Counted from the first letter of the stretch, positions 44,904-53,719 are shown. The stretch is DNA of 64,000 nt from Bacillus sp. EB106-08-02-XG196 (GCF_013396335.1 NZ_JABWSY010000004.1:1-64000), one strand, 5' to 3'. Numbers and translations: made by a program. Notes: generated by a model not told the origin, from the sequence alone.

Positions 44904-45956
44904 TTATAGCAGGAAAAAACCTATGCCCATAATCAAGTAGGCCGCAAGTAAGGTCAGTCCCTCAAACCAGTTTGATTCTCCGTCATTCGAGATTACAATC
45001 ATGAGCAGTACCGAGGTTACCATGGCAATTAACTCTGGCATGGTAAAAACAAGCGGCATAGTTTTGGTAAAGAAAAGTGAGATTAAGACTAATACTGGAG
45101 CAACAAACATGGCAATCTGGAGTGTTGAACCGATAGCAATCTCTACCGCTATATCCATTTTATTTTTAAAGGCCATGACAATAGCAGACGCGTGTTCAGC
45201 TGCGTTACCAACAATGGCAACGATAATAACCCCTATGAATAACTCCGTCCAGCCAAATGATTCCGCTACATATTCAAATGTATGAACAAGATTTTCAGAT
45301 ATATAGGCAACAGCTAAAGTGGCTGCCAATAGAACACCAATAGCCTTACCTTTACTCCACTCAGGCTCTTCCTCATGGTGTGTTTCAGCATTCTCGCTCT
45401 GATAGACCCCTCGATGAGTAACCAGTTTAAAGAAAAGAGCTGCTAGATAAAGTAAGATTAGAATAAGTGAGATCCCGATGCTTAGAGTTAATGTTTTCGC
45501 CTCATTCATTTCCATTGAAAAAACTTCTGGTATTACAAATGCAACGATGACCGCAAACATGAGCAGACCGGAATTATGGCGTGCATCATGTACATTAAAT
45601 TTTTGCCTTTTAAATTTTAATCCTCCAATAAAAAATGATAATCCAGCAACTAGGAGCAGGTTGCCGAGTACAGAACCCGTTAAGGATGCGAGAACAACTC
45701 CAACCAATCCTTCCTTTAAAGCAAAGATTGAAATGATTAATTCCACTGCATTTCCAAAAGTAGCATTAAGGAGTCCGCCTACCCGTGGTCCAGCGACAAT
45801 CGCCAAACTCTCCGTTGCCCTCCCCATATAGCTGGCAAGGGCGATAATTGAAATACAATAAACAACAAAAAGAATCATGGTTGGCCATTGCATGAGTGTC
45901 CCAATCACGGAAAGCGGGACACCAATAAAAGTAAGCAGCATAAATATTTTTCCCAC
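44904..45956 (-). CDS. chaA: Calcium/proton exchanger (CaCA family, YfkE/ChaA type)
   Basis: 350 residues, 10-11 helices in two inverted halves. Each half has the alpha-repeat: GGLLNATFGNAVELIISIFA near 75 and VAIVGNAAEHASAIVMAFKN near 250, with the Glu needed for cation exchange. B. subtilis YfkE (ChaA) is a Ca2+/H+ antiporter of this length. GTG 45956 is chosen because AGGAGGG sits six bases upstream; the earlier in-frame ATG overlaps that SD. Confidence 0.9.
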   Translation of the reverse strand: MGKIFMLLTFIGVPLSVIGTLMQWPTMILFVVYCISIIALASYMGRATESLAIVAGPRVGGLLNATFGNAVELIISIFALKEGLVGVVLASLTGSVLGNLLLVAGLSFFIGGLKFKRQKFNVHDARHNSGLLMFAVIVAFVIPEVFSMEMNEAKTLTLSIGISLILILLYLAALFFKLVTHRGVYQSENAETHHEEEPEWSKGKAIGVLLAATLAVAYISENLVHTFEYVAESFGWTELFIGVIIVAIVGNAAEHASAIVMAFKNKMDIAVEIAIGSTLQIAMFVAPVLVLISLFFTKTMPLVFTMPELIAMVTSVLLMIVISNDGESNWFEGLTLLAAYLIMGIGFFLL

Positions 45957-46143
45957 TGTTATCCCTCCTAACATCATATAAAGCAATAAGGATAAAAACG
46001 TAAAAATTGTATAAAAATCCCTACAAATTGAGAATACTCTTTTTTTCCATTCATTAAAAGAGTGAAGAAAATTTTGCTTGCAAATGCCTTATTTTCTCGT
46101 TACCATCGAATGGGTATCAATATCATACTAATGAGGATCATAT

Positions 46144-47325
46144 ATGAATAAAAAAAATAATTTTCGATTTTGGATTCTAGTGACCATAGTCGCCATTTCT
46201 GGTTTTTCACAAGGAATGCTTCTTCCACTTATTGCCGTTATTTTTGAACAAAGCGGGGTATCCTCCTCCCTTAATGGATTAAATGCCACTGCGCTCTATA
46301 TTGGAATTCTTCTCGTTTCACCCTTTATGGAAGCACCGCTGCGAAAATATGGGTATAAACCAACGATTATACTTGGCGGCGGGCTTGTGGTGCTTGCTCT
46401 TGCATTGTTTCCATTGTGGAAATCCTTTTGGTTTTGGTTTTTCTTGCGAGCCATCATCGGGATTGGGGATCATGCCTTACATTTTGCTACCCAAACCTGG
46501 ATTACCTCTTCTTCTCCAACCGAAAAAAGAGGGCGGAATATTTCCTTGTACGGCTTATTTTTTGGGATTGGATTTGCAAGCGGACCTTTGATGACACCAC
46601 TTGTAAATATTAATGAGGCATTGCCATTCATCGTTTCCTCTATTTTATGTTTAATCGGATGGGTATTTGTCTTTACATTAAAGAACGAGTTTCCAGAACA
46701 GGAAGTAGAGATTAATTCATTTTTCAACACCATCAAACGATTTAGAACAACGATGAAATATGGATGGGTCGCTTTTCTTCCTCCCTTCTGCTACGGTTTT
46801 TTAGAATCTTCTTTAAACGGCAGCTTTCCGGTATATGCACTAAGAAGGGATATTGACGTAGCAAGTGTTTCCCTAGTATTAACTGCCTTTGCAATTGGCA
46901 GTATCATTACGCAGCTGCCATTAGGTGTGCTTAGTGATTCTTATGGTCGAAGAAATGTATTAATGATCGTACTTTCCCTAGGATTTCTAACTTTTACATC
47001 TGCGAGCATATTTGAACATTCCTTTATTGGACTTTTCGTTTCCTTTCTCCTATCGGGAATGGTAGTAGGCTCAACATTTTCACTTGGAATCAGCTATATG
47101 ACAGATTTAGTACCAAAGAATTTGTTAGCAACAGGAAATTTGTTATGCGGTATTTTCTTTAGTTTAGGAAGTTTGAGCGGACCGATTATTGGTGGGTTAT
47201 TTATTCAGTTTTTCCAAAAAGTAAGTTTCTTTTATATAATTAGTACCATGTTACTTACCTTATCCATCATTATTTACGCTTTTGGAAAGAAAACTTTTTC
47301 AATGATAGAGCAGCATAATTCTTAA
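46144..47325 (+). CDS. MFS transporter, YfkF-like
   Basis: 393 residues, 12 helices. MFS landmarks: GQxMxxP-like start (SGFSQGMLLPLIAVIFEQ), the loop RKYGYKPTIILGGGLVVLAL and, after helix 8, GVLSDSYGRRNVLMIVLSLG. Substrate unknown. It is divergent from the chaA gene, as is yfkF from yfkE in B. subtilis. Confidence 0.87.
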   Translation: MNKKNNFRFWILVTIVAISGFSQGMLLPLIAVIFEQSGVSSSLNGLNATALYIGILLVSPFMEAPLRKYGYKPTIILGGGLVVLALALFPLWKSFWFWFFLRAIIGIGDHALHFATQTWITSSSPTEKRGRNISLYGLFFGIGFASGPLMTPLVNINEALPFIVSSILCLIGWVFVFTLKNEFPEQEVEINSFFNTIKRFRTTMKYGWVAFLPPFCYGFLESSLNGSFPVYALRRDIDVASVSLVLTAFAIGSIITQLPLGVLSDSYGRRNVLMIVLSLGFLTFTSASIFEHSFIGLFVSFLLSGMVVGSTFSLGISYMTDLVPKNLLATGNLLCGIFFSLGSLSGPIIGGLFIQFFQKVSFFYIISTMLLTLSIIIYAFGKKTFSMIEQHNS

Positions 47326-47407
47326 ATCTTTTTGGAGCATATTTATATAATAAACATACATTGTATGATAAAATTAATTTAATTTAATAATTGTTTTTGG
47401 AACAGTG

Positions 47408-47443
47408 CTGTCATCTTAATTGATGACAGCTTTCGTGTTTTTT
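47408..47443 (+). terminator. Terminator of the YfkF-like gene
   Basis: Perfect 9-bp arms GCTGTCATC/GATGACAGC, then TTTCGTGTTTTTT. Confidence 0.8.
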
Positions 47444-47502
47444 AGGGGTAATGATTTTGATTATTTTTCTCAATTAGATTTAAAATGGGGAGGGAACTGA
47501 TA

Positions 47503-49419
47503 ATGAGTACGGATGCTAAGAGATTAACAAAAGGGCTTCCAAAGGTAGGGTTTATTGAAAAAATAAAACCACATGCAGAACTTATTGCTGCTGGACTAAG
47601 TGGTGTTTTCATCGCAGCAGGATGGATTACAGATAAAATGGGTGATCAGGTTGCTTCAATTGTCTTTTATTTATTGGCCTTTGTGATAGGCGGCTTCGCC
47701 AAAGCCAAGGAAGGAATTGAAGCCACCTATGAAAACAAACAACTAAACGTTGAAATGCTAATGGTTTTTGCAGCGATTGGTTCTGCAATCATTGGCTATT
47801 GGACAGAAGGCGCCATTTTGATTTTTATATTTGCTGTTAGTGGTGCATTAGAAATCTATACGATGAACAAGAGTCACAAAGAGATTTCTTCGCTAATGAA
47901 GCTTCAGCCGGAAGAGGCTCTTCTTATTAATAATGGGATTGAAAGGCATGTTCCTGTTTCCGAGTTAAAAGTTGGCGATCAGATTCTCGTTAAGCCTGGA
48001 GAAAGAATTCCTTCTGATGGCGTCATAAAGAATGGGTATACGAACATTGATGAAGCTGCTATTACTGGGGAATCGATGCCTGTTTCAAAAGGTTTAGATA
48101 AGGAAGTGTTTGCGGGGACGGTAAATTTAACAGGTGCCATCACTGTCCAAACAACAAAAGAAAGTAATGAAACACTCTTTCATAAAATTATTGAACTTGT
48201 GCAATCCGCTCAAAGTGAAAAATCTCCATCACAGCTGTTTATTGAACGCTTTGAAGGAACCTATGTAAAAACCGTATTAGCCGTCGTTTTGTTGATGATG
48301 TTCCTCCCCTATTTCCTGCTTGATTGGAGCTGGAATGAGTCGTTTTATCGGGCAATGATACTCTTGGTGGTGGCATCTCCTTGTGCACTGGTAGCATCGA
48401 TTATGCCTGCAACACTGTCTGCCATTTCAAATGGCGCAAAACGAGGAATTCTAGTCAAAGGCGGTGTACATTTAGAGAATCTCAGCCATGTAGAAGCGAT
48501 TGCCTTTGACAAAACTGGTACGCTGACAAAAGGAAAACCTGAGGTTACCGAAATAATTGTTAATGAAAACTTTGATAAGATGGAGCTTTTATGGAAGACC
48601 GCATCAATTGAAAATCAATCGAATCACCCTCTTGCACAGTCCATCGTCAAGTACGTGAAAGAAAATATTAACCGTGACCTCGTTCATCCTGAACACCTTG
48701 AAGATGTTTCGGGGTGGGGTGTAAAAGCGGAAATAAATGGCGAACAGTGGAAAATAGGCAAAGCTGATTTTGTTGGAAAAGAGGCTGCTCTATCATTCGC
48801 CGCCGGTAAAGCGGCTGACCTGGCAAGCCAAGGAAATACACTTGTATTTGTGCAAGTTAACGATTGCTTAGCCGCGATGATTGCTTTAAAAGATGTTGTG
48901 AGACAAGAAACAAAGCTTGCCATCGACCATTTAAAGCAACAAGGTATTTACACGGTCATGCTAACGGGCGATAGTGAGAAAACGGCCAGTGCCATTGCAG
49001 AAGAAAGTCATGTGAATCAGTTCTTTGCTGAATGTCTGCCTGAAGAAAAAGTCGAGCAGCTCAAAAAGCTGAAGGAAAAATACAAAACCATTGCCATGGT
49101 GGGCGATGGAATTAATGATGCTCCGGCATTAGCCATTGCAAATGTGGGTATTGCAATGGGAGAAGGCTCGGATGTTGCTCTTGAAACAGCGGATGTTGTC
49201 CTAATGAAAAATGATTTACCAAGGATAGCAGAAGCCATTCATCTTTCGAAACGGATGAATCGGATTATAAAACAAAATGTTATCTTCTCCATCACGGTAA
49301 TCATGATTTTAATTTCTTCAAACTTTTTTCAATTGCTGGATTTGCCGTTTGGTGTAATTGGGCATGAAGGCAGTACCATTCTTGTAATTCTGAACAGTTT
49401 AAGACTTTTAAAAAATTAA
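47503..49419 (+). CDS. pfeT: P1B-type metal-exporting ATPase (PfeT/ZosA-like)
   Basis: 638 residues. Actuator loop AAITGESMPVSK, transmembrane metal motif SPC (VVASPCALVAS), phosphorylation motif DKTGTLTKG, ATP-binding NHPLA and the hinge VGDGINDAPALA are all present. No N-terminal HMA/Cys domain. An SPC (not CPC) motif places it in the P1B-4 group, which exports Fe2+, Co2+ or Zn2+; the B. subtilis member is PfeT (ZosA). ATG 47503 has GGGAGGG upstream. I see no convincing Fur/PerR box, though the upstream region is AT-rich. Confidence 0.85.
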   Translation: MSTDAKRLTKGLPKVGFIEKIKPHAELIAAGLSGVFIAAGWITDKMGDQVASIVFYLLAFVIGGFAKAKEGIEATYENKQLNVEMLMVFAAIGSAIIGYWTEGAILIFIFAVSGALEIYTMNKSHKEISSLMKLQPEEALLINNGIERHVPVSELKVGDQILVKPGERIPSDGVIKNGYTNIDEAAITGESMPVSKGLDKEVFAGTVNLTGAITVQTTKESNETLFHKIIELVQSAQSEKSPSQLFIERFEGTYVKTVLAVVLLMMFLPYFLLDWSWNESFYRAMILLVVASPCALVASIMPATLSAISNGAKRGILVKGGVHLENLSHVEAIAFDKTGTLTKGKPEVTEIIVNENFDKMELLWKTASIENQSNHPLAQSIVKYVKENINRDLVHPEHLEDVSGWGVKAEINGEQWKIGKADFVGKEAALSFAAGKAADLASQGNTLVFVQVNDCLAAMIALKDVVRQETKLAIDHLKQQGIYTVMLTGDSEKTASAIAEESHVNQFFAECLPEEKVEQLKKLKEKYKTIAMVGDGINDAPALAIANVGIAMGEGSDVALETADVVLMKNDLPRIAEAIHLSKRMNRIIKQNVIFSITVIMILISSNFFQLLDLPFGVIGHEGSTILVILNSLRLLKN

Positions 49420-49421
49420 TG

Positions 49422-49443
49422 AACCGGGCTTTTCAGCCCGGTT
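49422..49443. terminator. Bidirectional terminator between the ATPase and the small Lys/Gly-rich gene
   Basis: AACCGGGC/GCCCGGTT arms with a TTTTCA loop, flanked by A- and T-rich sequence. Confidence 0.8.
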
Positions 49444-49447
49444 CTAT

Positions 49448-49552
49448 TTAATGATATCCGTTGCTGCCGTTAGCAGAACCAGATGTTTTATTTCCCTTAC
49501 TGCCTTTACCCTTTTGTTTTGTGCCGCCATCTTTTTTTGTTTGTTTTGTCAT
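49448..49552 (-). CDS. 34-residue Lys/Gly/Ser-rich peptide
   Basis: MTKQTKKDGGTKQKGKGSKG then NKTSGSANGSNGYH; AGGGGG lies eight bases before the ATG. Very basic and low complexity, with no hydrophobic segment; similar small peptides in Bacillaceae are often spore or DNA-associated, but no family is assigned. The upstream in-frame extension has no SD. Confidence 0.6.
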   Translation of the reverse strand: MTKQTKKDGGTKQKGKGSKGNKTSGSANGSNGYH

Positions 49553-49625
49553 GGTGAGCCCCCTATTTGTAATCTGTTCCCCACCTATATTCTTTGCAAT
49601 AAAAAGTTTTTCATAAAGGGAAATT

Positions 49626-50462
49626 TTAACAGTTTGTTTTATTCTTTTCACTATAGAAAGCATTAATCTCGCCGCCGAGAATGATAATAAACCCCGATAT
49701 GTATAACCAAATTAGTAAAACAATAATAGCTCCAATACTTCCATAGGTCAGTGAAAAGTTGTTAAATTTACTCACGTAATAGGATAAAGCATAGGATGAA
49801 AGAATCCAGCCAACAGTTGCAAAACCGGCTCCTGGGAATGCACTTCTGCAGCGTAATTTAACATTGGGAGCAATCCAATATAATCCAGTAAAGATTAAAA
49901 ATAATATAAGGGCACTGATGACTAATCTTAACATTTCCCAAATACGCAGGAATTCCAGTTGAAAACCTAAATAGGAGAAAAGAAATATTCCAATTTCCCT
50001 TCCGAATATCGGAAGTAAAACGGCCACAATAAAAACTAAAATCATCCCGATGGTCAGCACGATAGCCATCGCTCTAGAAACAATAAAAGAACGGCTTTCT
50101 TTCACATTGTATGCTTTGTTAAAAGCTCTTACTAGGGCATGAATTCCATTAGATGCCGACCAAATGGTACCAATAATACCAAATGAAAGTAATCCGCCAT
50201 TTCGATTATTCATGACATAATTTACATTCTTTTCAATTAGATCCATCGTCTGAGGTGGAGCAAAGTCTCCTATCCCCCCAAGTATATCTAGGTGTTGAAT
50301 GGGCAGATATGGCAGTAATGTAAAAATGAAAATAAGGAGTGGAAATAGCGAAAGAAGAAAGAAATAGGCCAGCTGCGCTGATAAACCAGGAATATCATCT
50401 TCTTCTATTCTGTGCCAAAGCAGCCTTAACAAAGATTTACGAACATTCACTGCTTTCCCCAT
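49626..50462 (-). CDS. YihY/BrkB-family membrane protein (YfkH-like)
   Basis: 278 residues, six helices, signature QLAYFFLLSLFPLLIFIFTL near residue 25 and SYVLSYYVSKFNN-like SYALSYYVSKFNNFSLTYGS then IIVLLIWLYISGFIIILGGE near 240. Formerly annotated as ribonuclease BN in error. Function unsettled. It overlaps by a few bases the region upstream of the Lys/Gly-rich peptide but not its coding part. B. subtilis counterpart yfkH is in the same neighbourhood. Confidence 0.88.
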   Translation of the reverse strand: MGKAVNVRKSLLRLLWHRIEEDDIPGLSAQLAYFFLLSLFPLLIFIFTLLPYLPIQHLDILGGIGDFAPPQTMDLIEKNVNYVMNNRNGGLLSFGIIGTIWSASNGIHALVRAFNKAYNVKESRSFIVSRAMAIVLTIGMILVFIVAVLLPIFGREIGIFLFSYLGFQLEFLRIWEMLRLVISALILFLIFTGLYWIAPNVKLRCRSAFPGAGFATVGWILSSYALSYYVSKFNNFSLTYGSIGAIIVLLIWLYISGFIIILGGEINAFYSEKNKTNC

Positions 50463-50494
50463 ATCTCACCTCTCCTTTTTACTGAATCCAATTG

Positions 50495-50878
50495 TTACTT
50501 TTCAAATTGAACATCATCTTCCACAACAACCTCTTTTAACAATTCTTCTAAGTCTAAATCCTCATGATTAGAAAAAGTACTTTTCGTCTCTTTCACAATT
50601 TCCTTTACTTGGGGAGTCAGCACACGGAGTTCGTCCACTTTTCCCGTAATATAAGAAATGTCCTCACTAACCTGCTCAATTGTGTTTCTAATTTTTTCAG
50701 CAGTCTCTTTAACATTTTCTGTGATTTCCTTAGGATGGCGAACAGCATAAGATACTTGCTCATACGCCTTTTTCGCATTCACCCTCATATCCTGCCGTGT
50801 TTTTTTATCTAATAAGCTTAGAGCTCCACCCGCTATCGCACCATAGAACATACCTTTAAAAAATAAATTTTTACCCAT
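50495..50878 (-). CDS. YtxH-domain protein
   Basis: 127 residues: an N-terminal membrane helix (FFKGMFYGAIAGGALSLLDK) followed by a long amphipathic, probably coiled-coil helix (VKETAEKIRNTIEQVSEDIS...). Typical YtxH general-stress-like architecture. ATG 50878 follows GGAGAGG; an upstream in-frame extension is rejected. It precedes the YihY gene by 32 bases and is probably co-transcribed with it. Confidence 0.78.
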   Translation of the reverse strand: MGKNLFFKGMFYGAIAGGALSLLDKKTRQDMRVNAKKAYEQVSYAVRHPKEITENVKETAEKIRNTIEQVSEDISYITGKVDELRVLTPQVKEIVKETKSTFSNHEDLDLEELLKEVVVEDDVQFEK

Positions 50879-51107
50879 TTTTTTAACCTCTCCTTCCATA
50901 TGGTTTTTATCATCCATTTCATCACTATAAAAAAATACCAACTTTCATCACTTTATATTTTGCTTTAAGCTTGCAGTCAAAATCAAGAGAAGGACAGATA
51001 ATTACCTATTTATTTTATAAACTTAATAAAAGGAGCTGCCCAAGTTTAGATTGACATCTAGAAGTGAAAATGAAAAGATAAAGTTACGAATATGGAAGGG
51101 TGACGGC

Positions 51108-51335
51108 ATGAATTTATCAGAAAAGACAGTAGAAAATGTAGAATACATGATCGAACAAATTAAAGAAAAATTAAAGGTATTAAATCTTGGAGCCATTAAA
51201 TCTTCACACTTTGATGAAGAAATGTATGAGGAATTAAAAGAAATCTATGAAATGGTCATGAAAAAACCTTCGTTTAGCCCAAATGAAATGCAGGCATTGG
51301 TGGAAGAACTAGGGAACCTTCGTAAGAATAAGTAA
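51108..51335 (+). CDS. DUF1128 family protein
   Basis: 75 residues, all helical: [40 protein letters not shown], ...[19 protein letters not shown]1128 is a small Bacillales family (B. subtilis YfkI-like), function unknown. ATG 51108 has AAGGGTGA; a 19-codon upstream extension is not supported. Confidence 0.82.
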   Translation: MNLSEKTVENVEYMIEQIKEKLKVLNLGAIKSSHFDEEMYEELKEIYEMVMKKPSFSPNEMQALVEELGNLRKNK

Positions 51336-51364
51336 AACAGATCTCGAGGAGATCTGTTTTTTAT
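51334..51364. terminator. Bidirectional terminator between DUF1128 and mapB
   Basis: Perfect CAGATCTC/GAGATCTG arms, GAG loop, A4 before and T6 after; it overlaps the end of mapB. Confidence 0.9.
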
Positions 51365-52113
51365 TTATCCTGATCAGTTAATATAATCGGTCCATCCTTC
51401 GTAATGGCAATGGTATGTTCATATTGAGCAGAAAACTTACCATCAATAGTCCTAGCTGTCCAGCCATTACTATCCATCTTCGTTTGGTACATTCCAGCGT
51501 TAACCATTGGCTCTATAGTAAAAACCATACCTTCTTTAATTCGTGGTCCTTTTCCGGGCAGTCCGTAATGTGGTACATCCGGTTTCTCATGAATGACAGC
51601 CCCAATTCCATGACCGATAAAGTCACGAACAACCGAAAAGCCTTCCCCTTCGACATAGGTTTGAATGGCATGACCGATATCTCCAATCCTATTTCCAGGG
51701 ACAGACTGTTCAATACCTTTATAGAGAGCTTCCTTTGTTACCTTTAATAAATGTTCTGTTTCTAAAGAAACTCTTCCAACAGCATAGCTCCATGCGGAAT
51801 CAGCTAACCCCCCGTTATAATTGACCACCATATCGATGGTGACAATATCACCTTCTTTTAATGGTTCCTTTCTAGGAAAGCCATGGCATACCTCGTCATT
51901 AATACTCGCACAGGTAGCATATTTATAGCCCTTATAGCCCTTTTGCTGTGGGGTTGCCTTGTGTTTAGCAAGGAATTCATCAACAAACTGATCAATCTCC
52001 CAAGTTGTTACACCTGGTTTTATCATTTTTGTAATTTCTTTATGACATGATGCGAGAATTTCTCCTGCTTTTTTCATGGCATCGATTTCCCGCTGTGATT
52101 TAAGAACAATCAT
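51361..52113 (-). CDS. mapB: Type I methionine aminopeptidase
   Basis: 250 residues of the M24A family: removes the initiator Met from nascent proteins. Metal ligands are visible in VTIDMVVNYNGGLADSAW (two Asp), FIGHGIGAVIHEKP (His), VFTIEPM (Glu) and SAQYEHTIAIT (Glu). A short N terminus without a zinc finger fits MapB/YflG. Monocistronic. Confidence 0.93.
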   Translation of the reverse strand: MIVLKSQREIDAMKKAGEILASCHKEITKMIKPGVTTWEIDQFVDEFLAKHKATPQQKGYKGYKYATCASINDEVCHGFPRKEPLKEGDIVTIDMVVNYNGGLADSAWSYAVGRVSLETEHLLKVTKEALYKGIEQSVPGNRIGDIGHAIQTYVEGEGFSVVRDFIGHGIGAVIHEKPDVPHYGLPGKGPRIKEGMVFTIEPMVNAGMYQTKMDSNGWTARTIDGKFSAQYEHTIAITKDGPIILTDQDK

Positions 52114-52243
52114 CCTCTTCCCAACCTTTTTTTATTATTTTTATGTATTTTTGCAGATTTGGAAACACTCTTTAATATTATCGTTATCAAACCATTATTT
52201 CAAAAAATTTTCGCTATTTAGGAATTTTTTGTGAAAGTCAACC

Positions 52244-52259
52244 GTTCTTAATATGGAAC
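52244..52259. promoter_or_regulatory. Inverted repeat GTTC-N8-GAAC upstream of the sinR-like gene
   Basis: GTTCTTAATATGGAAC contains one SinR-like half-site (GTTCTYT pattern) and an inverted GAAC 61 bases before the ATG. It may serve autoregulation. Confidence 0.35.
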
Positions 52260-52319
52260 TTTTTCATCTTTTCTGATAAAATTATTGTAGTAATAATAAA
52301 AATTAGGTGTGTGAGACCA

Positions 52320-52649
52320 ATGATCGGTGATCGTGTTAAAAAACTTCGTTTAGAAAAAAAAATGTCATTATCAGAACTTGCTGAACAAGCTGGAGTTGCT
52401 AAATCCTATTTAAGCTCTCTGGAAAGAAACCTGCAAAGGAATCCGTCTATTCAGTTCCTTGAAAAAATTTCTTCTGTATTACACGTACCTGTTGAACATC
52501 TAATAAATGAACAGATTAACAAAGAAGAATTAGATAGTGATTGGATGAACATTGTAAAAGAGGCAATGGATTCTGGTGTATCGAAAGAACAATTTCGCGA
52601 TTTTATTGAATTTAATAAATGGCGAATCGGTCAAAATAATGAAGAATAA
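52320..52649 (+). CDS. SinR-like DNA-binding regulator
   Basis: 109 residues. N-terminal HTH_3 domain: MIGDRVKKLRLEKKMSLSEL, AEQAGVAKSYLSSLERNLQR, NPSIQFLEKISSVLHVPVEH. C-terminal SinI/SinR interaction domain: LDSDWMNIVKEAMDSGVSKE, QFRDFIEFNKWR. The length and two-domain layout match SinR/SlrR, the repressor of biofilm matrix genes. A SinI-like gene converges on it. SD is weak (AGGTGTG). Whether it is SinR or SlrR is not resolved. Confidence 0.88.
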   Translation: MIGDRVKKLRLEKKMSLSELAEQAGVAKSYLSSLERNLQRNPSIQFLEKISSVLHVPVEHLINEQINKEELDSDWMNIVKEAMDSGVSKEQFRDFIEFNKWRIGQNNEE

Positions 52650-52654
52650 AGAAA

Positions 52655-52772
52655 AGCGGAAGGCGCCCGCCTATCGGCGACAAGCATAAGTCGAGCCGGC
52701 TGAAAGGTTGGTTTTTAACCTTTTGGACGGATTGGCTGTAGACCGCGAGCCGATGGCGCCTGGAGCTGGACA
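52655..52772. repeat. Interspersed GC-rich repeat (GGAAGGCGCC...GGCGCCTGGAGC)
   Basis: About 118 bases beginning GAAAAGCGGAAGGCGCCCGC and ending GATGGCGCCTGGAGCTGGAC, with internal complementary segments (AGGTTGGTTTTTAACCTT). Such palindromic elements are scattered in Bacillaceae genomes and are markedly GC-richer than the surroundings. Function unknown; possibly mobile REP-like. Confidence 0.8.
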
Positions 52773-52779
52773 ATAAAAG

Positions 52780-52825
52780 AACAAAGCATACTACCATATT
52801 TTGTAGTATGCTTTGTTCTTCTTTT
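52780..52825. terminator. Strong terminator between sinR-like and sinI-like genes
   Basis: Perfect 15-bp arms AACAAAGCATACTAC/GTAGTATGCTTTGTT, 8-base loop, T-rich on both sides. It serves the two convergent genes. Confidence 0.92.
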
Positions 52826-52988
52826 ATGTATCTTGGCGATTCTTTACTAGAACCTCTCTAACTTCGTTCTGATGGAGAAAATCAAGTATTGTTTCCTTCG
52901 AAATCCCTAGAGCTTTTGCTTCTACGATAAGAGCTAACCATTCTGCATCCATTCCACTCGTCATACCATCCGTTAGTGACACTTTCAT
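52824..52988 (-). CDS. SinI-like antirepressor
   Basis: 54 codons: MKVSLTDGMTSGMDAEWLAL, IVEAKALGISKETILDFLHQ, NEVREVLVKNRQDT. The DxEWxxLxxEAxxxGIS...IxxFLxxN pattern is the SinI helical hook that dissociates SinR, and it parallels the C-terminal domain of the nearby SinR-like protein. AGGAG lies close to the ATG; the GTG two codons later has ideal spacing, so the start may be 52982. A c-di-GMP riboswitch-like leader is directly upstream. Confidence 0.78.
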   Translation of the reverse strand: MKVSLTDGMTSGMDAEWLALIVEAKALGISKETILDFLHQNEVREVLVKNRQDT

Positions 52989-53009
52989 CCACTCCTAAAA
53001 TACATTTTC

Positions 53010-53100
53010 GTATTCCAGGCAGCCCGGCCATCATAGTAAAAAATATACCTTAGATCCTCGGCTTTGCGTCCCCATTTTTCAGTGAGTTTGCCTTTTTCTG
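53010..53100 (-). ncRNA. c-di-GMP-I (GEMM) riboswitch-like leader of the sinI-like gene
   Basis: On the minus strand, conserved blocks of the GEMM-I consensus appear in order: AAGGCAAACTCACTGAAAAA (GCAAAC and GAAA tetraloop), GGGGACGCAAAGCC, then GATCTAAGG and GATGGCCGGGCTGCC. The last block can pair with the first to close P1. A short hairpin AATAC/GTATT lies between it and the SD and may be the expression platform. The match is by eye against the known consensus. It would place a SinI-like gene under c-di-GMP control. Confidence 0.78.
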
Positions 53101-53443
53101 TTTCATATTGCTCATAAATCATTGATTATTCAGTAAATTCCGTAGATAACTTTTCCTATTTCGTGATTACTATGTTCATTATATATAGTACTTTATTAGT
53201 ATCGTGTTGTTTTTTGTCAAATACTTTAGTCTTTCGAACCTTTTTTTTACACAAATTCTACCAATTTTCTACATAAAAACGTTGGAGTATTCACAAAATG
53301 TAGAAAGTTTATCATTTAAATGGAAGTTTAATGGAAAATAAAGGAATTAACAGTCGAAAATAGGATGTTTACCCTAGAACTAAACTTTGAAATTAGGTTG
53401 AAAGAGCTAGAAATTACTGTGAAATTTGTTTATTTTGTGACGA
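53101..53443. other. AT-rich gap upstream of the riboswitch
   Basis: No gene seen. Promoters for the riboswitch transcript should lie here (minus strand); none stands out. TTTCTACATAAAAACG and TTCACAAAATGTAGAAA near 53267-53310 form a loose inverted repeat. Confidence 0.4.
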
Positions 53444-53473
53444 TTGACAATTAACTGTTAACAGCATTATAAT
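53444..53473 (+). promoter_or_regulatory. Consensus sigma-A promoter (TTGACA-N18-TATAAT)
   Basis: Both hexamers match the consensus perfectly, with an 18-base spacer containing the palindrome TTAACTGTTAA. It drives the small membrane peptide gene that follows; the palindrome could be an operator. Confidence 0.8.
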
Positions 53474-53519
53474 ATACTAAATATTATAAATATTCAAATA
53501 ATGGTGGTGATTTCAGTCT

Positions 53520-53639
53520 ATGACAGCCATACATGTGTTGAATTTCGTAATACCAATTGCCTTTTTAGTATTTTTTGGTTTCCTTATTGACACCATGTGC
53601 AGTCCTGCAAAGTCTGATGAAAAAATTAAAGAAGAATAA
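53520..53639 (+). CDS. 39-residue single-helix membrane peptide
   Basis: MTAIHVLNFVIPIAFLVFFG then FLIDTMCSPAKSDEKIKEE: one hydrophobic helix followed by a charged tail. GGTGGTG lies upstream (11-base spacing) and a perfect promoter precedes it. Function unknown. Confidence 0.6.
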   Translation: MTAIHVLNFVIPIAFLVFFGFLIDTMCSPAKSDEKIKEE

Positions 53640-53719
53640 TTCTCTTATCCTCCTCTTCTTCACTAATAAATTTCCTTCGTTTGGGAATGATACATTCGTA
53701 GACGAAAGGAGTGTTTCAT

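Noticed and set aside
47326..47502. Fur/PerR box in front of the P1B-type ATPase
   Set aside because: AT-rich words resemble parts of the box, but no 7-1-7 palindrome with enough matches is present.
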